DNA of 64,000 nt, from contig CACZGS010000005.1 in NCBI GenBank assembly GCA_902780785.1, positions 62,001-126,000 on the forward strand, given 5' to 3'. Both the position numbers and the translations under genes were made by a program. Positions 1 to 8,002 of the stretch are shown here, piece after piece. The notes below the pieces were generated by a model. The model searched no databases, was not told the origin of the DNA, and was given only the letters and a program-made list of their open reading frames with translations. The first letter of the stretch is position 1. The number at the start of each line of letters is the position of its first letter. The stretch is from Oscillospiraceae bacterium. GTDB taxonomy: Bacteria; Bacillota; Clostridia; Saccharofermentanales; Saccharofermentanaceae.

Positions 1-1
1 A

Positions 2-697
2 TACGAGCGTCCTTCGGTCACGGCAGATATCGTGGTTCTCACATTGGATTCATCAGATGAGCTCTCGATCCTCCTGATAAAGCGTGGTGAATATCCGTTC
101 AAAGGCTGTTGGGCAATCCCCGGAGGATTTCTTCAGGCAGGAAAAGAATCGATCGATGAAGCCGCTGCGAGAGAATTAAAGTCAGAGACCAACATCGACA
201 ATGTATATCTTAAGCAGCTCTACACTTTCGGAAATCCCGGAAGAGATCCCAGAACCACAGTCATATCCGTCGCCTACACCGCACTCGTTCCGAAGCACAT
301 GCTTGACATCAAGGCAGGCGACGATGCGCAGGACGCAAGGCTCTTTAAGATCAAATACGATGTGAACGGAATAGTCTTTACCAATGATGGATTGACCATA
401 ACCGAGAGCGATCTGGCATTCGACCATAACGAGATAATCAGGATGGCAATAACCAGATTAAGGAACAGGATCGATTACGAAGATGATGCATTTAGTCTCT
501 TGAAGAACAAGAACGAATTCACCATCTCAGAACTTAAGAGAATACATGAGACTATCAAGAACAGGTCATTGGACCTTCCGAATTTCAGAAAGACTTTCTT
601 AAGAGATTACGTCTCATCAGGCAAAGTCAAAGATCTCGGAAAGACCGTAGTCTCAAAAGGAAAACCGGCGAGGCTTTACACACTTATCGAGGAATAG
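2..697 (+). CDS. nrtR: NrtR-type NAD regulator (degenerate Nudix domain plus winged HTH), 5' end outside window
   Basis: The reading frame is open from the first bases of the window (Y-E-R-P-S-V-T-A-D) and the gene starts upstream, so this is a partial CDS. The N-terminal part is a Nudix fold with the box GGFLQAGKE...RELKSETNI. One of the paired metal-binding glutamates is Ser (RELKSE instead of RELxEE) and the following Gly is Asn, so hydrolase activity is doubtful. The C-terminal ~70 residues (ISELKRIHE, LPNFRKTFL, GKPARLYTL) match the winged-helix domain of NrtR, a repressor that senses ADP-ribose or NAD intermediates and controls NAD salvage genes. It sits 3 bp upstream of an NMN adenylyltransferase gene, followed by pnuC, which is the expected regulon. 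It probably autoregulates the operon, but any operator lies outside the window. Confidence 0.85.
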   Translation, partial: YERPSVTADIVVLTLDSSDELSILLIKRGEYPFKGCWAIPGGFLQAGKESIDEAAARELKSETNIDNVYLKQLYTFGNPGRDPRTTVISVAYTALVPKHMLDIKAGDDAQDARLFKIKYDVNGIVFTNDGLTITESDLAFDHNEIIRMAITRLRNRIDYEDDAFSLLKNKNEFTISELKRIHETIKNRSLDLPNFRKTFLRDYVSSGKVKDLGKTVVSKGKPARLYTLIEE

Positions 698-700
698 AAG

Positions 701-1189
701 ATGGGTAAGATACACGGATTTTACGGCGGAAAGTTCATGCCGATGCATAAGGGCCACCTTTACTGCATTGATACAGCGGCTAGAATGTGCGACGACGTTG
801 TGGTCATCATGTTCATCAACGGCGACGACGAGCTTAAGATTCTGAAGACCAACCACGATGAGATGCTCACAGTAAAATCACGTATCGCGCAGCTTGAAAA
901 GGTGTGTGCCCTCTACCCTAACGTTGAGTTTCACATAATAGACGATAATCCCTTACGAGGTCCTGACGGAGAGGAAGACTGGGATAAGGAGACACCTCTT
1001 GTAAGACAATATGTACCGCACATGGATTACGTTTACTCAAGTGAGCCGCAGTACGGTGAATATTTCTCAAGAGCATATCCTGAAGCAACACACATCATAG
1101 TGGATGCAGAACGGAAGACTTACCCCATCAGTGGGACAATGATAAGGGCAATGGAATTATTGGAGGATAGACAGAAATGGATGGTATAA
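701..1189 (+). CDS. Nicotinamide-nucleotide adenylyltransferase (NadR-type NMNAT domain only)
   Basis: A 162-residue nucleotidyltransferase. The N-terminal GGKFMPMHKGHLYCI is the GxFxPxHxGH motif of the cytidylyltransferase fold, and RKTYPISGTMIRA near residues 138-150 is the ISxTxxR motif as seen in NadR. It should form NAD from NMN and ATP. Full-length NadR carries a C-terminal ribosylnicotinamide kinase domain. This protein stops right after the NMNAT domain, so the kinase needed between PnuC-imported nicotinamide riboside and NMN must be encoded elsewhere. The start has GAGGAATAGAAG just upstream. The 3' end overlaps the pnuC start by 13 bp, implying translational coupling. Confidence 0.85.
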   Translation: MGKIHGFYGGKFMPMHKGHLYCIDTAARMCDDVVVIMFINGDDELKILKTNHDEMLTVKSRIAQLEKVCALYPNVEFHIIDDNPLRGPDGEEDWDKETPLVRQYVPHMDYVYSSEPQYGEYFSRAYPEATHIIVDAERKTYPISGTMIRAMELLEDRQKWMV

Positions 1190-1965
1190 CAGCAAACGTA
1201 AAAGAAAAAGAAGCGAACTTATTCGTAAAGATCGGCAGGGCTTTTAAGAGTCTTAAGTGGTACGAGATACTGATGTGCGTAATAATGCTCGGCATCTCCA
1301 TCTACTACGCAATAGAGCCTCAGGAAGGTACACCGCAGTGGCTTGCGATAATCAACTTTATATCCGGTTTGTGCGGCATAATGTGCATCTTCTTCTGCGC
1401 AAAGGCCAACAGAATGAACTTCCCCTTCGCAATGGTCAACACGATCGTTTTCGCGATCTACTTAGGATACTTCGGAATATGGGCAACATTCTGGCTCGAA
1501 GTTATCGTATACACACCCTTGAACATCTACAGCTGGATCAACTGGTATAAGCACAAGGATGAAGACGATAAGCTCCTTGCCAAATCCAAAGTACTCAAGT
1601 GGTGGCAGCACCTGATCGTTGCAGCATCTATCATCGCGCTGACTGTCCTGGTCTACTACGCACTGAGCTTCCTGGCAGGCGACACATGGATGAAGTTCGC
1701 TACAAAGTACGGCTGGAACGTCACAGCCATGAAGTGGATCGACGCAGCTATCTTCGCGATCGGCATCGTCGCAAGCCTTCTTGAAGCATTCAGATACAAA
1801 GCACAATACGGCTGGTGGATCGTAACTGATATAATCGCAGTAGCACAGTATGTCTTAAAGGGCGATCCGGTCTACGTCACAAAGAAAGCAATCTATCTCA
1901 TTGAAGCCTTTGTAGGCATCAGGAACTGGGGCAAGCTCGCAAAGAAGAACGTTAAGAACGAATAG
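1177..1965 (+). CDS. pnuC: Nicotinamide riboside transporter PnuC
   Basis: A 262-residue membrane protein with about seven hydrophobic segments. PnuC features are visible: the NFISGLCGIMCIFFCAKANR stretch near residues 38-58, tryptophan-rich NIYSWINWY near 115-123, and ADGVLYVKKAIYLI-like YVTKKAIYLIEAFVGI near the C-terminus. PnuC proteins are facilitators of nicotinamide riboside uptake, with retention by intracellular phosphorylation. Its start lies inside the end of the adenylyltransferase gene (13-bp overlap), so both are co-translated from the nrtR operon. Length is normal for the family. Confidence 0.9.
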   Translation: MDGITANVKEKEANLFVKIGRAFKSLKWYEILMCVIMLGISIYYAIEPQEGTPQWLAIINFISGLCGIMCIFFCAKANRMNFPFAMVNTIVFAIYLGYFGIWATFWLEVIVYTPLNIYSWINWYKHKDEDDKLLAKSKVLKWWQHLIVAASIIALTVLVYYALSFLAGDTWMKFATKYGWNVTAMKWIDAAIFAIGIVASLLEAFRYKAQYGWWIVTDIIAVAQYVLKGDPVYVTKKAIYLIEAFVGIRNWGKLAKKNVKNE

Positions 1966-2009
1966 GCGTTATCAATTTAATAATTCGAAAAAAGAACAGG
2001 AGGCAGAAT

Positions 2010-2417
2010 ATGGAAAACGATGAAAAGAGAGCTTTGGAACTGTTGGAGAAGCACGCACAAAAGCAGATCAACGATACTGAATTCTTAAAAGAATTCGGAA
2101 AGACAAAAGTATGGTATTCCACTCCGTTCGGTGACCACAGGGACGGCGGCCAGAGATTATTCCTTATTCCGGGTCCTGATAAAACCGGATATCTTCCGGT
2201 ATTCTCTACGGAAGAACGCGCAATAGAATTCTTCGAAAAGGCCGGACGTGCAGGATATATGCGTATCAATTCTGATTTCCACAGCGTGTTGGAAACAACA
2301 AGCAAGGTGAACAAAGGGAATATTCCCGTAAAGATGGGCATTATTGTAGATCCGGGCTACTATGGAATAACAGTAGATGTAGCAAATCTGGATGTCGTCA
2401 TCGATATGACGAGCTGA
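2010..2417 (+). CDS. SseB-like domain protein
   Basis: A small soluble protein of 135 residues with a good ribosome-binding site (ACAGGAGGCAGAATATG). The N-terminal third is helical and charged. The middle (VWYSTPFGDHRDGGQRLFLI, LPVFSTEERAIEFFEKAG) resembles the SseB N-terminal domain, in which a value is displayed and adjusted and the phrase LPVFTSEE is typical. Function of these domains is unknown in Firmicutes. It is 45 bp downstream of pnuC and may be its own unit. The SseB assignment rests on motif resemblance only. Confidence 0.5.
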   Translation: MENDEKRALELLEKHAQKQINDTEFLKEFGKTKVWYSTPFGDHRDGGQRLFLIPGPDKTGYLPVFSTEERAIEFFEKAGRAGYMRINSDFHSVLETTSKVNKGNIPVKMGIIVDPGYYGITVDVANLDVVIDMTS

Positions 2418-2498
2418 CAGAAAAGCATTAATAATTGTGGATGACGACTCTTTCGCGACTGCAGCATAAAAATCAGACTATCTGATGAAAAAATAAGA

Positions 2499-2529
2499 TA
2501 TCCCGCACATCAAGTGCGGGATACTTTTT
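2499..2529. terminator. Bidirectional intrinsic terminator
   Basis: A perfect 10-bp stem TATCCCGCAC / GTGCGGGATA with a 5-nt loop is followed by CTTTTT on the plus strand. On the minus strand it is followed by TCTTATTTTTT. It separates the convergent SseB-like gene and the lipoprotein gene ending at 2534. Confidence 0.9.
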
Positions 2530-2533
2530 CAGC

Positions 2534-4822
2534 TTACAGTTTTATCAACGCGCGTTCCCAGGAAGTTAAAGCTGGCCAATTGGTCGTATCAAATTCCTGC
2601 CTTATCGCCCGCCTTATCTCATCGATCTTTGCCCTGCACTCTTCTGTCAGGCCATCCGGTTTCTGCTCAGTCATAGTAAACAGCATCATATATTCATAAG
2701 TTAAGACTCTGTCATTTGCGGATGAATAAAGAGCGCCTTTATCAAGAAAATAATCCATATTGGTTTTTCCCTCATAGTCATACAGTTTATTAAGATCTCC
2801 GTATTCAAGATATTTAAAACCTTTGTAGTTTTTGGACGTCCAGTCACTCTCAGTCACAGCAGGCTTTTCGTAATACCTGTTTTTCAATGCCATTACGCTC
2901 TCTGTTGCACGCCAGATATCACAGACCAGCTGAGCTTCAGCAGCAGAGACCTCGCCCTGAAACTGCACAAGGATTTTTTCAGCACCGGGGTAACCAACTA
3001 CATTATAGAAATCCAAGTCTTCATAACTCACATTCACATAAAACAGAAGATAACTTTTACCGTTCGAATAATAATACCTTGGCAAATCTTGATCGAGAGG
3101 TCCGGAATAAAGGCAGATGACAATGCCATCGTAAAACTCAAACAACAGCTGATCGAAATAGTCCTTAGGATAATACGAAAGGACTCTGGAGATTTTATTC
3201 AACGTGTTGGTGATATCTTCCGGATTACTGGCTGTAAACTTTTCATAAGGCATAACATCTTCCGGCTTCAGATCATCAAACCAAAAATACACGCCATGTT
3301 TGTTGCCCAGAGTTTCGGCCTGTTTATATTGAATAGTCAATTCGGGATTCTTGCCCACTACCTTCTGATTATGAGCTTCAGAGTTGTCGTTATATAATTT
3401 GCTGACTACTGCATCAGCCTCTACTTTGGAAAGTTTTTCCTGGCTTTTGAGCTTTTTGGGTGCCCAGGATTTTACTAATTCGACTCCTTTAACTGATTTC
3501 TTTTCAAAATCGTAATCAAAGATTGCAGAAGATAAAACTATCCTGTCCTTTTTATCAAATGTATAGTACATAGTTACAAGTTTAAGTTCACCGTCGTAAA
3601 AGAAAGGATATGGTTTTACCAGGAACTCAATATCCTGATTTCCGGCTTTCTTTCTGGCCGCCTTAAGCAATGACTTTGTTTCTTTATTAGATTCCTTGGT
3701 AACCTTGGTTATAAAGTCCTTGTAATCAGTAGGTATTTCATTTATGTTTTTCTTATCCATACCGGCTATGATCCTGCAGAATTTTGCATCCTTCTCGTAG
3801 TCAGGCCCGATTTTCTGCGTATACAATCTGATCAGGACTTCTCTCGGATCAATATACATGGAACGGTCATACATTCCATCTTCAGTGCTTGTTGTTCTTA
3901 ATACACGGATTATATCTTCATCGCTGAACCCATTCTCCCTCAGTAAATAACAGAACTTAACGCCCGTATCATGACTGAAATACATGTCATCTACAGTTTC
4001 TTTACCAAATAAGTATTCCAACCCAACTAGAAACTCTACTGCAGCAGGATTCTCGTCCATACCCGATTTGCTAAAGTATTCTGTCTTATATTTTTCAGCA
4101 CCCCCCTCAACAAAATAAGTAACATCAGAAGCGTAGTAATAGTCAAAATCTTCGAACTGACACCAAACTGATTCCGGATAACACTTAAACGAGCGGTCCT
4201 TCATCATGAAAACATCGCCTACTTCTCCATCAATCGCGGCATCAATGAAATGCATGAGTTCGTGATATATGACCAGGTCATTGTATTGTTCTCCCCAGTC
4301 TTCTAAATTATCCGCGTTAAGATTTACGTAATCTCTGAAAAGTGCTCCCGCATACTCATCAGAACGGACTGTATATATTCCCAGAGAACCTAGCTTTCCT
4401 ATGAAATAGTCTTCTTTTCCGCTCTTAATATGATCGGCAACAACGGGGAAAAACTTGTACAGATAATTCCTGTATTCCAGAATTCCTGCATTAGACATTA
4501 CGGCTTCAGAATACCTGAGGAAGAACGCATACTTTCCTCTAAGATCTTCTTTGGACAGACCTGCTTCTTCAGCTATCCTCAGGGCTTCAGGTTCGGCTTC
4601 ACTGTCAGACAAAGGAGCCGGCGTCGGAGACGGAACAGGCGTTACTGTAGCGGCCGGCAAAGTATTGGCCGTGCTCGCAACAGGTTCGGACTCTGTTTGA
4701 TCTACACCTGATTCTTCTTTTTCCGGGAAAACTCCCTGGCATCCGCTCAATGCGAGCGATCCAAACAGGATTGCGGCAGCCAGAGTAAAACACTGCAATT
4801 TAAGATAAGCGTTCCTGATCAT
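2534..4822 (-). CDS. Large lipoprotein with HExxH metalloprotease-like motif
   Basis: A 762-residue exported lipoprotein. The N-terminus has a hydrophobic signal and a lipobox (SLALSGC, Cys at about residue 28), followed by a Ser/Thr/Pro-rich linker. YHELMHFIDAA places an HExxH zinc motif at H187-E188-x-x-H191. About 50 residues later, YFVEGGAEKY supplies a plausible third ligand glutamate in the common EGxAE context. This suggests a gluzincin-type surface metallopeptidase. The second half shows no motif I recognise. The gene is monocistronic, with a terminator at its 3' end and an AT-rich promoter region beyond 4823. The substrate is unknown and the peptidase call is inferred from the motif alone. 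Confidence 0.55.
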   Translation of the reverse strand: MIRNAYLKLQCFTLAAAILFGSLALSGCQGVFPEKEESGVDQTESEPVASTANTLPAATVTPVPSPTPAPLSDSEAEPEALRIAEEAGLSKEDLRGKYAFFLRYSEAVMSNAGILEYRNYLYKFFPVVADHIKSGKEDYFIGKLGSLGIYTVRSDEYAGALFRDYVNLNADNLEDWGEQYNDLVIYHELMHFIDAAIDGEVGDVFMMKDRSFKCYPESVWCQFEDFDYYYASDVTYFVEGGAEKYKTEYFSKSGMDENPAAVEFLVGLEYLFGKETVDDMYFSHDTGVKFCYLLRENGFSDEDIIRVLRTTSTEDGMYDRSMYIDPREVLIRLYTQKIGPDYEKDAKFCRIIAGMDKKNINEIPTDYKDFITKVTKESNKETKSLLKAARKKAGNQDIEFLVKPYPFFYDGELKLVTMYYTFDKKDRIVLSSAIFDYDFEKKSVKGVELVKSWAPKKLKSQEKLSKVEADAVVSKLYNDNSEAHNQKVVGKNPELTIQYKQAETLGNKHGVYFWFDDLKPEDVMPYEKFTASNPEDITNTLNKISRVLSYYPKDYFDQLLFEFYDGIVICLYSGPLDQDLPRYYYSNGKSYLLFYVNVSYEDLDFYNVVGYPGAEKILVQFQGEVSAAEAQLVCDIWRATESVMALKNRYYEKPAVTESDWTSKNYKGFKYLEYGDLNKLYDYEGKTNMDYFLDKGALYSSANDRVLTYEYMMLFTMTEQKPDGLTEECRAKIDEIRRAIRQEFDTTNWPALTSWERALIKL

Positions 4823-4892
4823 TTTTTGTCCCCCAACAATAAGATCACTTACACGAAAACTGTTCAGATAATTTAATTATATATATAAATTC

Positions 4893-6023
4893 TTACAGGT
4901 GAAGAACAAAATACAACGCCAGAAGTATAGCAAGGAAGATGATGTTTACGACAGTGAACGCACCAACGTAACTGATGCTCTTTTCTTTTGCTTTGGGGAG
5001 CGCAGCATGGAACTTATATGTGATAAGGCTTGCCATGCTCGCGATGAGTGTTCCCAAACCGCCTAAGTTGGTACCGATGACAAGCGCATCAGCGTTTTTC
5101 GTAAATACCGATAACAGAATAGCTGCGGGAACATTGCTTATTACCTGTGAAGAAGCGATCGCAGTGATCGTAGGAGACTTCTCGACGATCTTGGATATAG
5201 TCTCATAAACAATATCGATCCTGCCCATGTTACCTACGAAGACGAAGAAGAAAACGAATGTGATAAGGAGCGTGTAATCAACGCCCTTGAATGCTTTCCT
5301 GTCCATTATGAGCATCGCAATGATCATGATTCCGAGGACAATATAGTATTCGACAACTCTTAATACGACCAGAAGGCTTGCGATAAAAAGCAGGATGCAG
5401 ATAGCGAGCTTGATACCGGAGATCTTCTTTTGTTCCTTCTCCTTCTCATGCTGCACCTTCATATCCTTGCAGAGGATGAATACTGCGATGGTAACGAGCA
5501 CCAGTGAGCACAGAGAATAAGGCAGTACGAGCAATAAAAAGTGACCTATCTCCATATTGTAATACGTATAAAGATAGATGTTCTGAGGGTTGCCGATAGG
5601 CGTCTGCATGCTTCCCAGGTTCGTCGCGACAGTCATTAAGATCAATGTGAATGTCAGAGTCTTCCTGTCTTCAAATGATCTCATCAGCGCGATCGCGAAA
5701 GGAACGAGCGTAACAAGCGTTACGTCATTTGTAAGGATCATTCCAAGGAAGAATGAGAGCCATACGAGGATCAGCGATACGAGTCTTGATGAATGGACTT
5801 TGGATAACAGTTTATTTGTAAGCTTGTCGAAGACGCCGAGTATAACAAGTTCGGATACGACGATCATCATGCAGAAGAGGATCGAGAGTACCCTGAAATC
5901 AACGTAGCCGATATATTCCATATCCGGATGCACAAAGAAACAGGATACTATTGCAAGTATCCCTGAGATGAATAAGACCGGATCTTTCTTGATTCTTTCT
6001 AACATAGCGACACGATTGTACAC
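4893..6023 (-). CDS. ArsB/NhaD-superfamily (SLC13-like) anion/cation permease
   Basis: A 376-residue polytopic membrane protein with roughly ten hydrophobic helices. Signature parts of the ion-transporter superfamily are present: GMILTNDVTLVTLVPFAIAL and TNLGSMQTPIGNPQNIYLY, the conserved asparagine/proline-rich re-entrant region, and a second-half repeat IASSQVISNVPAAILL and GTNLGGLGTL. Members move arsenite, citrate, other anions or sodium, and the substrate cannot be read here. The start is uncertain: the GTG at 6023 lies after TATAAGG, and an ATG six codons inside (6005) is equally possible because neither has a clear Shine-Dalgarno. It is transcribed separately from the upstream EAL gene, whose terminator is at 6068-6098. 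Confidence 0.75.
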   Translation of the reverse strand: MYNRVAMLERIKKDPVLFISGILAIVSCFFVHPDMEYIGYVDFRVLSILFCMMIVVSELVILGVFDKLTNKLLSKVHSSRLVSLILVWLSFFLGMILTNDVTLVTLVPFAIALMRSFEDRKTLTFTLILMTVATNLGSMQTPIGNPQNIYLYTYYNMEIGHFLLLVLPYSLCSLVLVTIAVFILCKDMKVQHEKEKEQKKISGIKLAICILLFIASLLVVLRVVEYYIVLGIMIIAMLIMDRKAFKGVDYTLLITFVFFFVFVGNMGRIDIVYETISKIVEKSPTITAIASSQVISNVPAAILLSVFTKNADALVIGTNLGGLGTLIASMASLITYKFHAALPKAKEKSISYVGAFTVVNIIFLAILLALYFVLHL

Positions 6024-6067
6024 CTTATAGCATTAGATGTCGCTTATTTTATATGACAATCTGATAT

Positions 6068-6098
6068 AAAAATCGCCCACTGTTTGTGGGCGATTTTT
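6068..6098 (-). terminator. Intrinsic terminator of the EAL-domain gene
   Basis: A 13-bp perfect inverted repeat (AAAAATCGCCCAC / GTGGGCGATTTTT, loop TGTTT) lies 10 bp beyond the stop at 6108. On the minus strand it ends in a run of T. Confidence 0.9.
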
Positions 6099-6107
6099 AT
6101 AATGGGT

Positions 6108-7910
6108 TTAACTGTTGTACTTCTCTTCGAACTCCCCTATCGGCACGGGTCTGCTGAAATAGTATCCCTGAACCGTCTCGCAGCCGAGTTCTTTGAGCCT
6201 TCTTACCTGGGCCTCATTCTCAGCGCCTTCAGCAAGAGTAATGAATCCGAGTTCCTTTGCGAGCGTGATGATGTGACTGATTACGATAACATCGTCCTTC
6301 TGCTCCTTTTCGACACCGAGCTTATCGACAAAGCTCTTGTCGATCTTCAGCGTGTCAAGCGGCATCTCGGTAAGGAGCGACAGTGATGAATATCCTGTAC
6401 CGAAATCGTCCATCGATATCTGGAAGCCCCTCTCACGAAGCTCTTCAAGGATCCCGATCATGTGGTCCATGTCTTCATATGTGGCGCTCTCTGTAAGTTC
6501 AAACTCGATATACTGATGATCCACATGATATCTGTCTACGATCGATACCAGATGCTCTATGAGATTCTCAAAGTAGAACCTGCTTCTTGAGAGGTTAACT
6601 GATACCGTATAGAGCTTCCTGCCTTCATGCTTCCATCTGGCTAAAGTCTCGCAAGCTTTCGTCAAGACCAGATCGTCGATCTTGCCTATGGATCCGTCCT
6701 TTTCGAAGAACGGCACGAACTTCGAAGGCGCTAAGAACTCCTTCTTTCCGTAGTTCCACCTTATGAGGGCCTCTATGCCCTTTAGCTCGGTCGAATCGCC
6801 CGTAATGTCGAACTTCGGCTGGAAGAAGACAATGAACTCATTATTTTCGATCGCCCTGTCGATCGAAGCCTTGATGTAGTTGCCCCATGAGATGTCGTCA
6901 TGCATCTTGTCGGTAAAGAAGATGATCTCCGTCTTATTCATGTTCTGGCCAATCGACTGGGCGAGCTTGGCGGCATCAGCAACACGGTTGCCGTTAAGGA
7001 TCGTTCTCTGCATCGGAACAACGCCGCACCTGTAGTAGATCTTGTAGTTCGGATCACCCTCCAGATGTGACAGGTCTTCGAAAAACTTCTCCAGCACCTC
7101 CACCATTTCCTGCTCCGGCATGTCGTGGATCATCATGGCGAAGTTGTCGTTGTGGCATCTGGCACTTGCATAGACAAAATCGGCTTCATTCATCGCTTTA
7201 ACAATGTTACAAAGCACTTTATTTGCGGCAATATGGCCATATACCTCATTTATGACCCTGAATTCCTTTATGTCGAAATGAACGAACGCATAATCGTTGA
7301 TACCGTAGTCCATCGGCATCTCGAGGAAGGCTTCAAGGTGGTTCCAGTTATAGTGCTGGGTGATCGGATCGAAGAATGACTGCCTGTAGAGAGTCTTCTT
7401 CTTTAACGCGTCCATGTCGTCGTTGATGATCGCTGCAGCGCGGTCGATGTCGACCTTCCATTCGTAAAGGATCCTCTCCTTCTTCTCGCTCCTGAAGATA
7501 CCTATAACCTGGGTCTCTTCCTTGATCGAGAGATCGGTATAGGATCTGTGGGCGTCGTCATCTAATGCGATCTTCTCGAAGATCTCCCTGATCGCATCCT
7601 TGTCGGTCTTAACGCCGCTGTCGACTTCGACTGAATAGAAGAACGTACCTTCCAGTTCGGTAACCTTGAGATCTCTCGGATAATCGACTCTGTCATCACC
7701 GATCCTGTATTCGATGCCGATGACAAATCCTCCGAGCTTCTTCACATAGAAGACGCCTACATGATCGTAGGTACCGAAGGCATTCTCATACTTGCCGATC
7801 TTGTCCGGAATGATACCCGCGCGGAATTCTTCGATCTCTTCAGGTGAAGCTTCGTAATAGTACAAAAGTCTGTACGGCTTATAGAGCTGGTTGAGCTTAT
7901 TTACGAACAT
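6108..7910 (-). CDS. Cyclic di-GMP phosphodiesterase (degenerate GGDEF plus intact EAL)
   Basis: A 600-residue cytoplasmic protein. Residues 1-170 are an uncharacterised sensory region. A GGDEF-like domain spans about 190-340, but its active-site loop reads RCHNDNF instead of GGDEF, so cyclase activity is not expected. The EAL domain (about 350-600) keeps the catalytic set: E380 in IEALIRW, SVNLSRSRF, ELTES, MDDFGTGYSS, LKIDKSF, AEGAEN and QGYYFSRP. It should therefore hydrolyse c-di-GMP to pGpG, with the degenerate GGDEF possibly acting as a GTP-sensing regulator. The ribosome-binding site is AGGGGGGA 7 nt before the ATG. It is followed by its own terminator and appears monocistronic. Confidence 0.88.
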   Translation of the reverse strand: MFVNKLNQLYKPYRLLYYYEASPEEIEEFRAGIIPDKIGKYENAFGTYDHVGVFYVKKLGGFVIGIEYRIGDDRVDYPRDLKVTELEGTFFYSVEVDSGVKTDKDAIREIFEKIALDDDAHRSYTDLSIKEETQVIGIFRSEKKERILYEWKVDIDRAAAIINDDMDALKKKTLYRQSFFDPITQHYNWNHLEAFLEMPMDYGINDYAFVHFDIKEFRVINEVYGHIAANKVLCNIVKAMNEADFVYASARCHNDNFAMMIHDMPEQEMVEVLEKFFEDLSHLEGDPNYKIYYRCGVVPMQRTILNGNRVADAAKLAQSIGQNMNKTEIIFFTDKMHDDISWGNYIKASIDRAIENNEFIVFFQPKFDITGDSTELKGIEALIRWNYGKKEFLAPSKFVPFFEKDGSIGKIDDLVLTKACETLARWKHEGRKLYTVSVNLSRSRFYFENLIEHLVSIVDRYHVDHQYIEFELTESATYEDMDHMIGILEELRERGFQISMDDFGTGYSSLSLLTEMPLDTLKIDKSFVDKLGVEKEQKDDVIVISHIITLAKELGFITLAEGAENEAQVRRLKELGCETVQGYYFSRPVPIGEFEEKYNS

Positions 7911-8002
7911 AATAAATCCCCCCTATCCCTTAAGGAATTACTACCCTTTTATTATATCAGACGGAGAGTTGAGATTGTCTAAGAATCCCTTGATATATAA
8001 GA

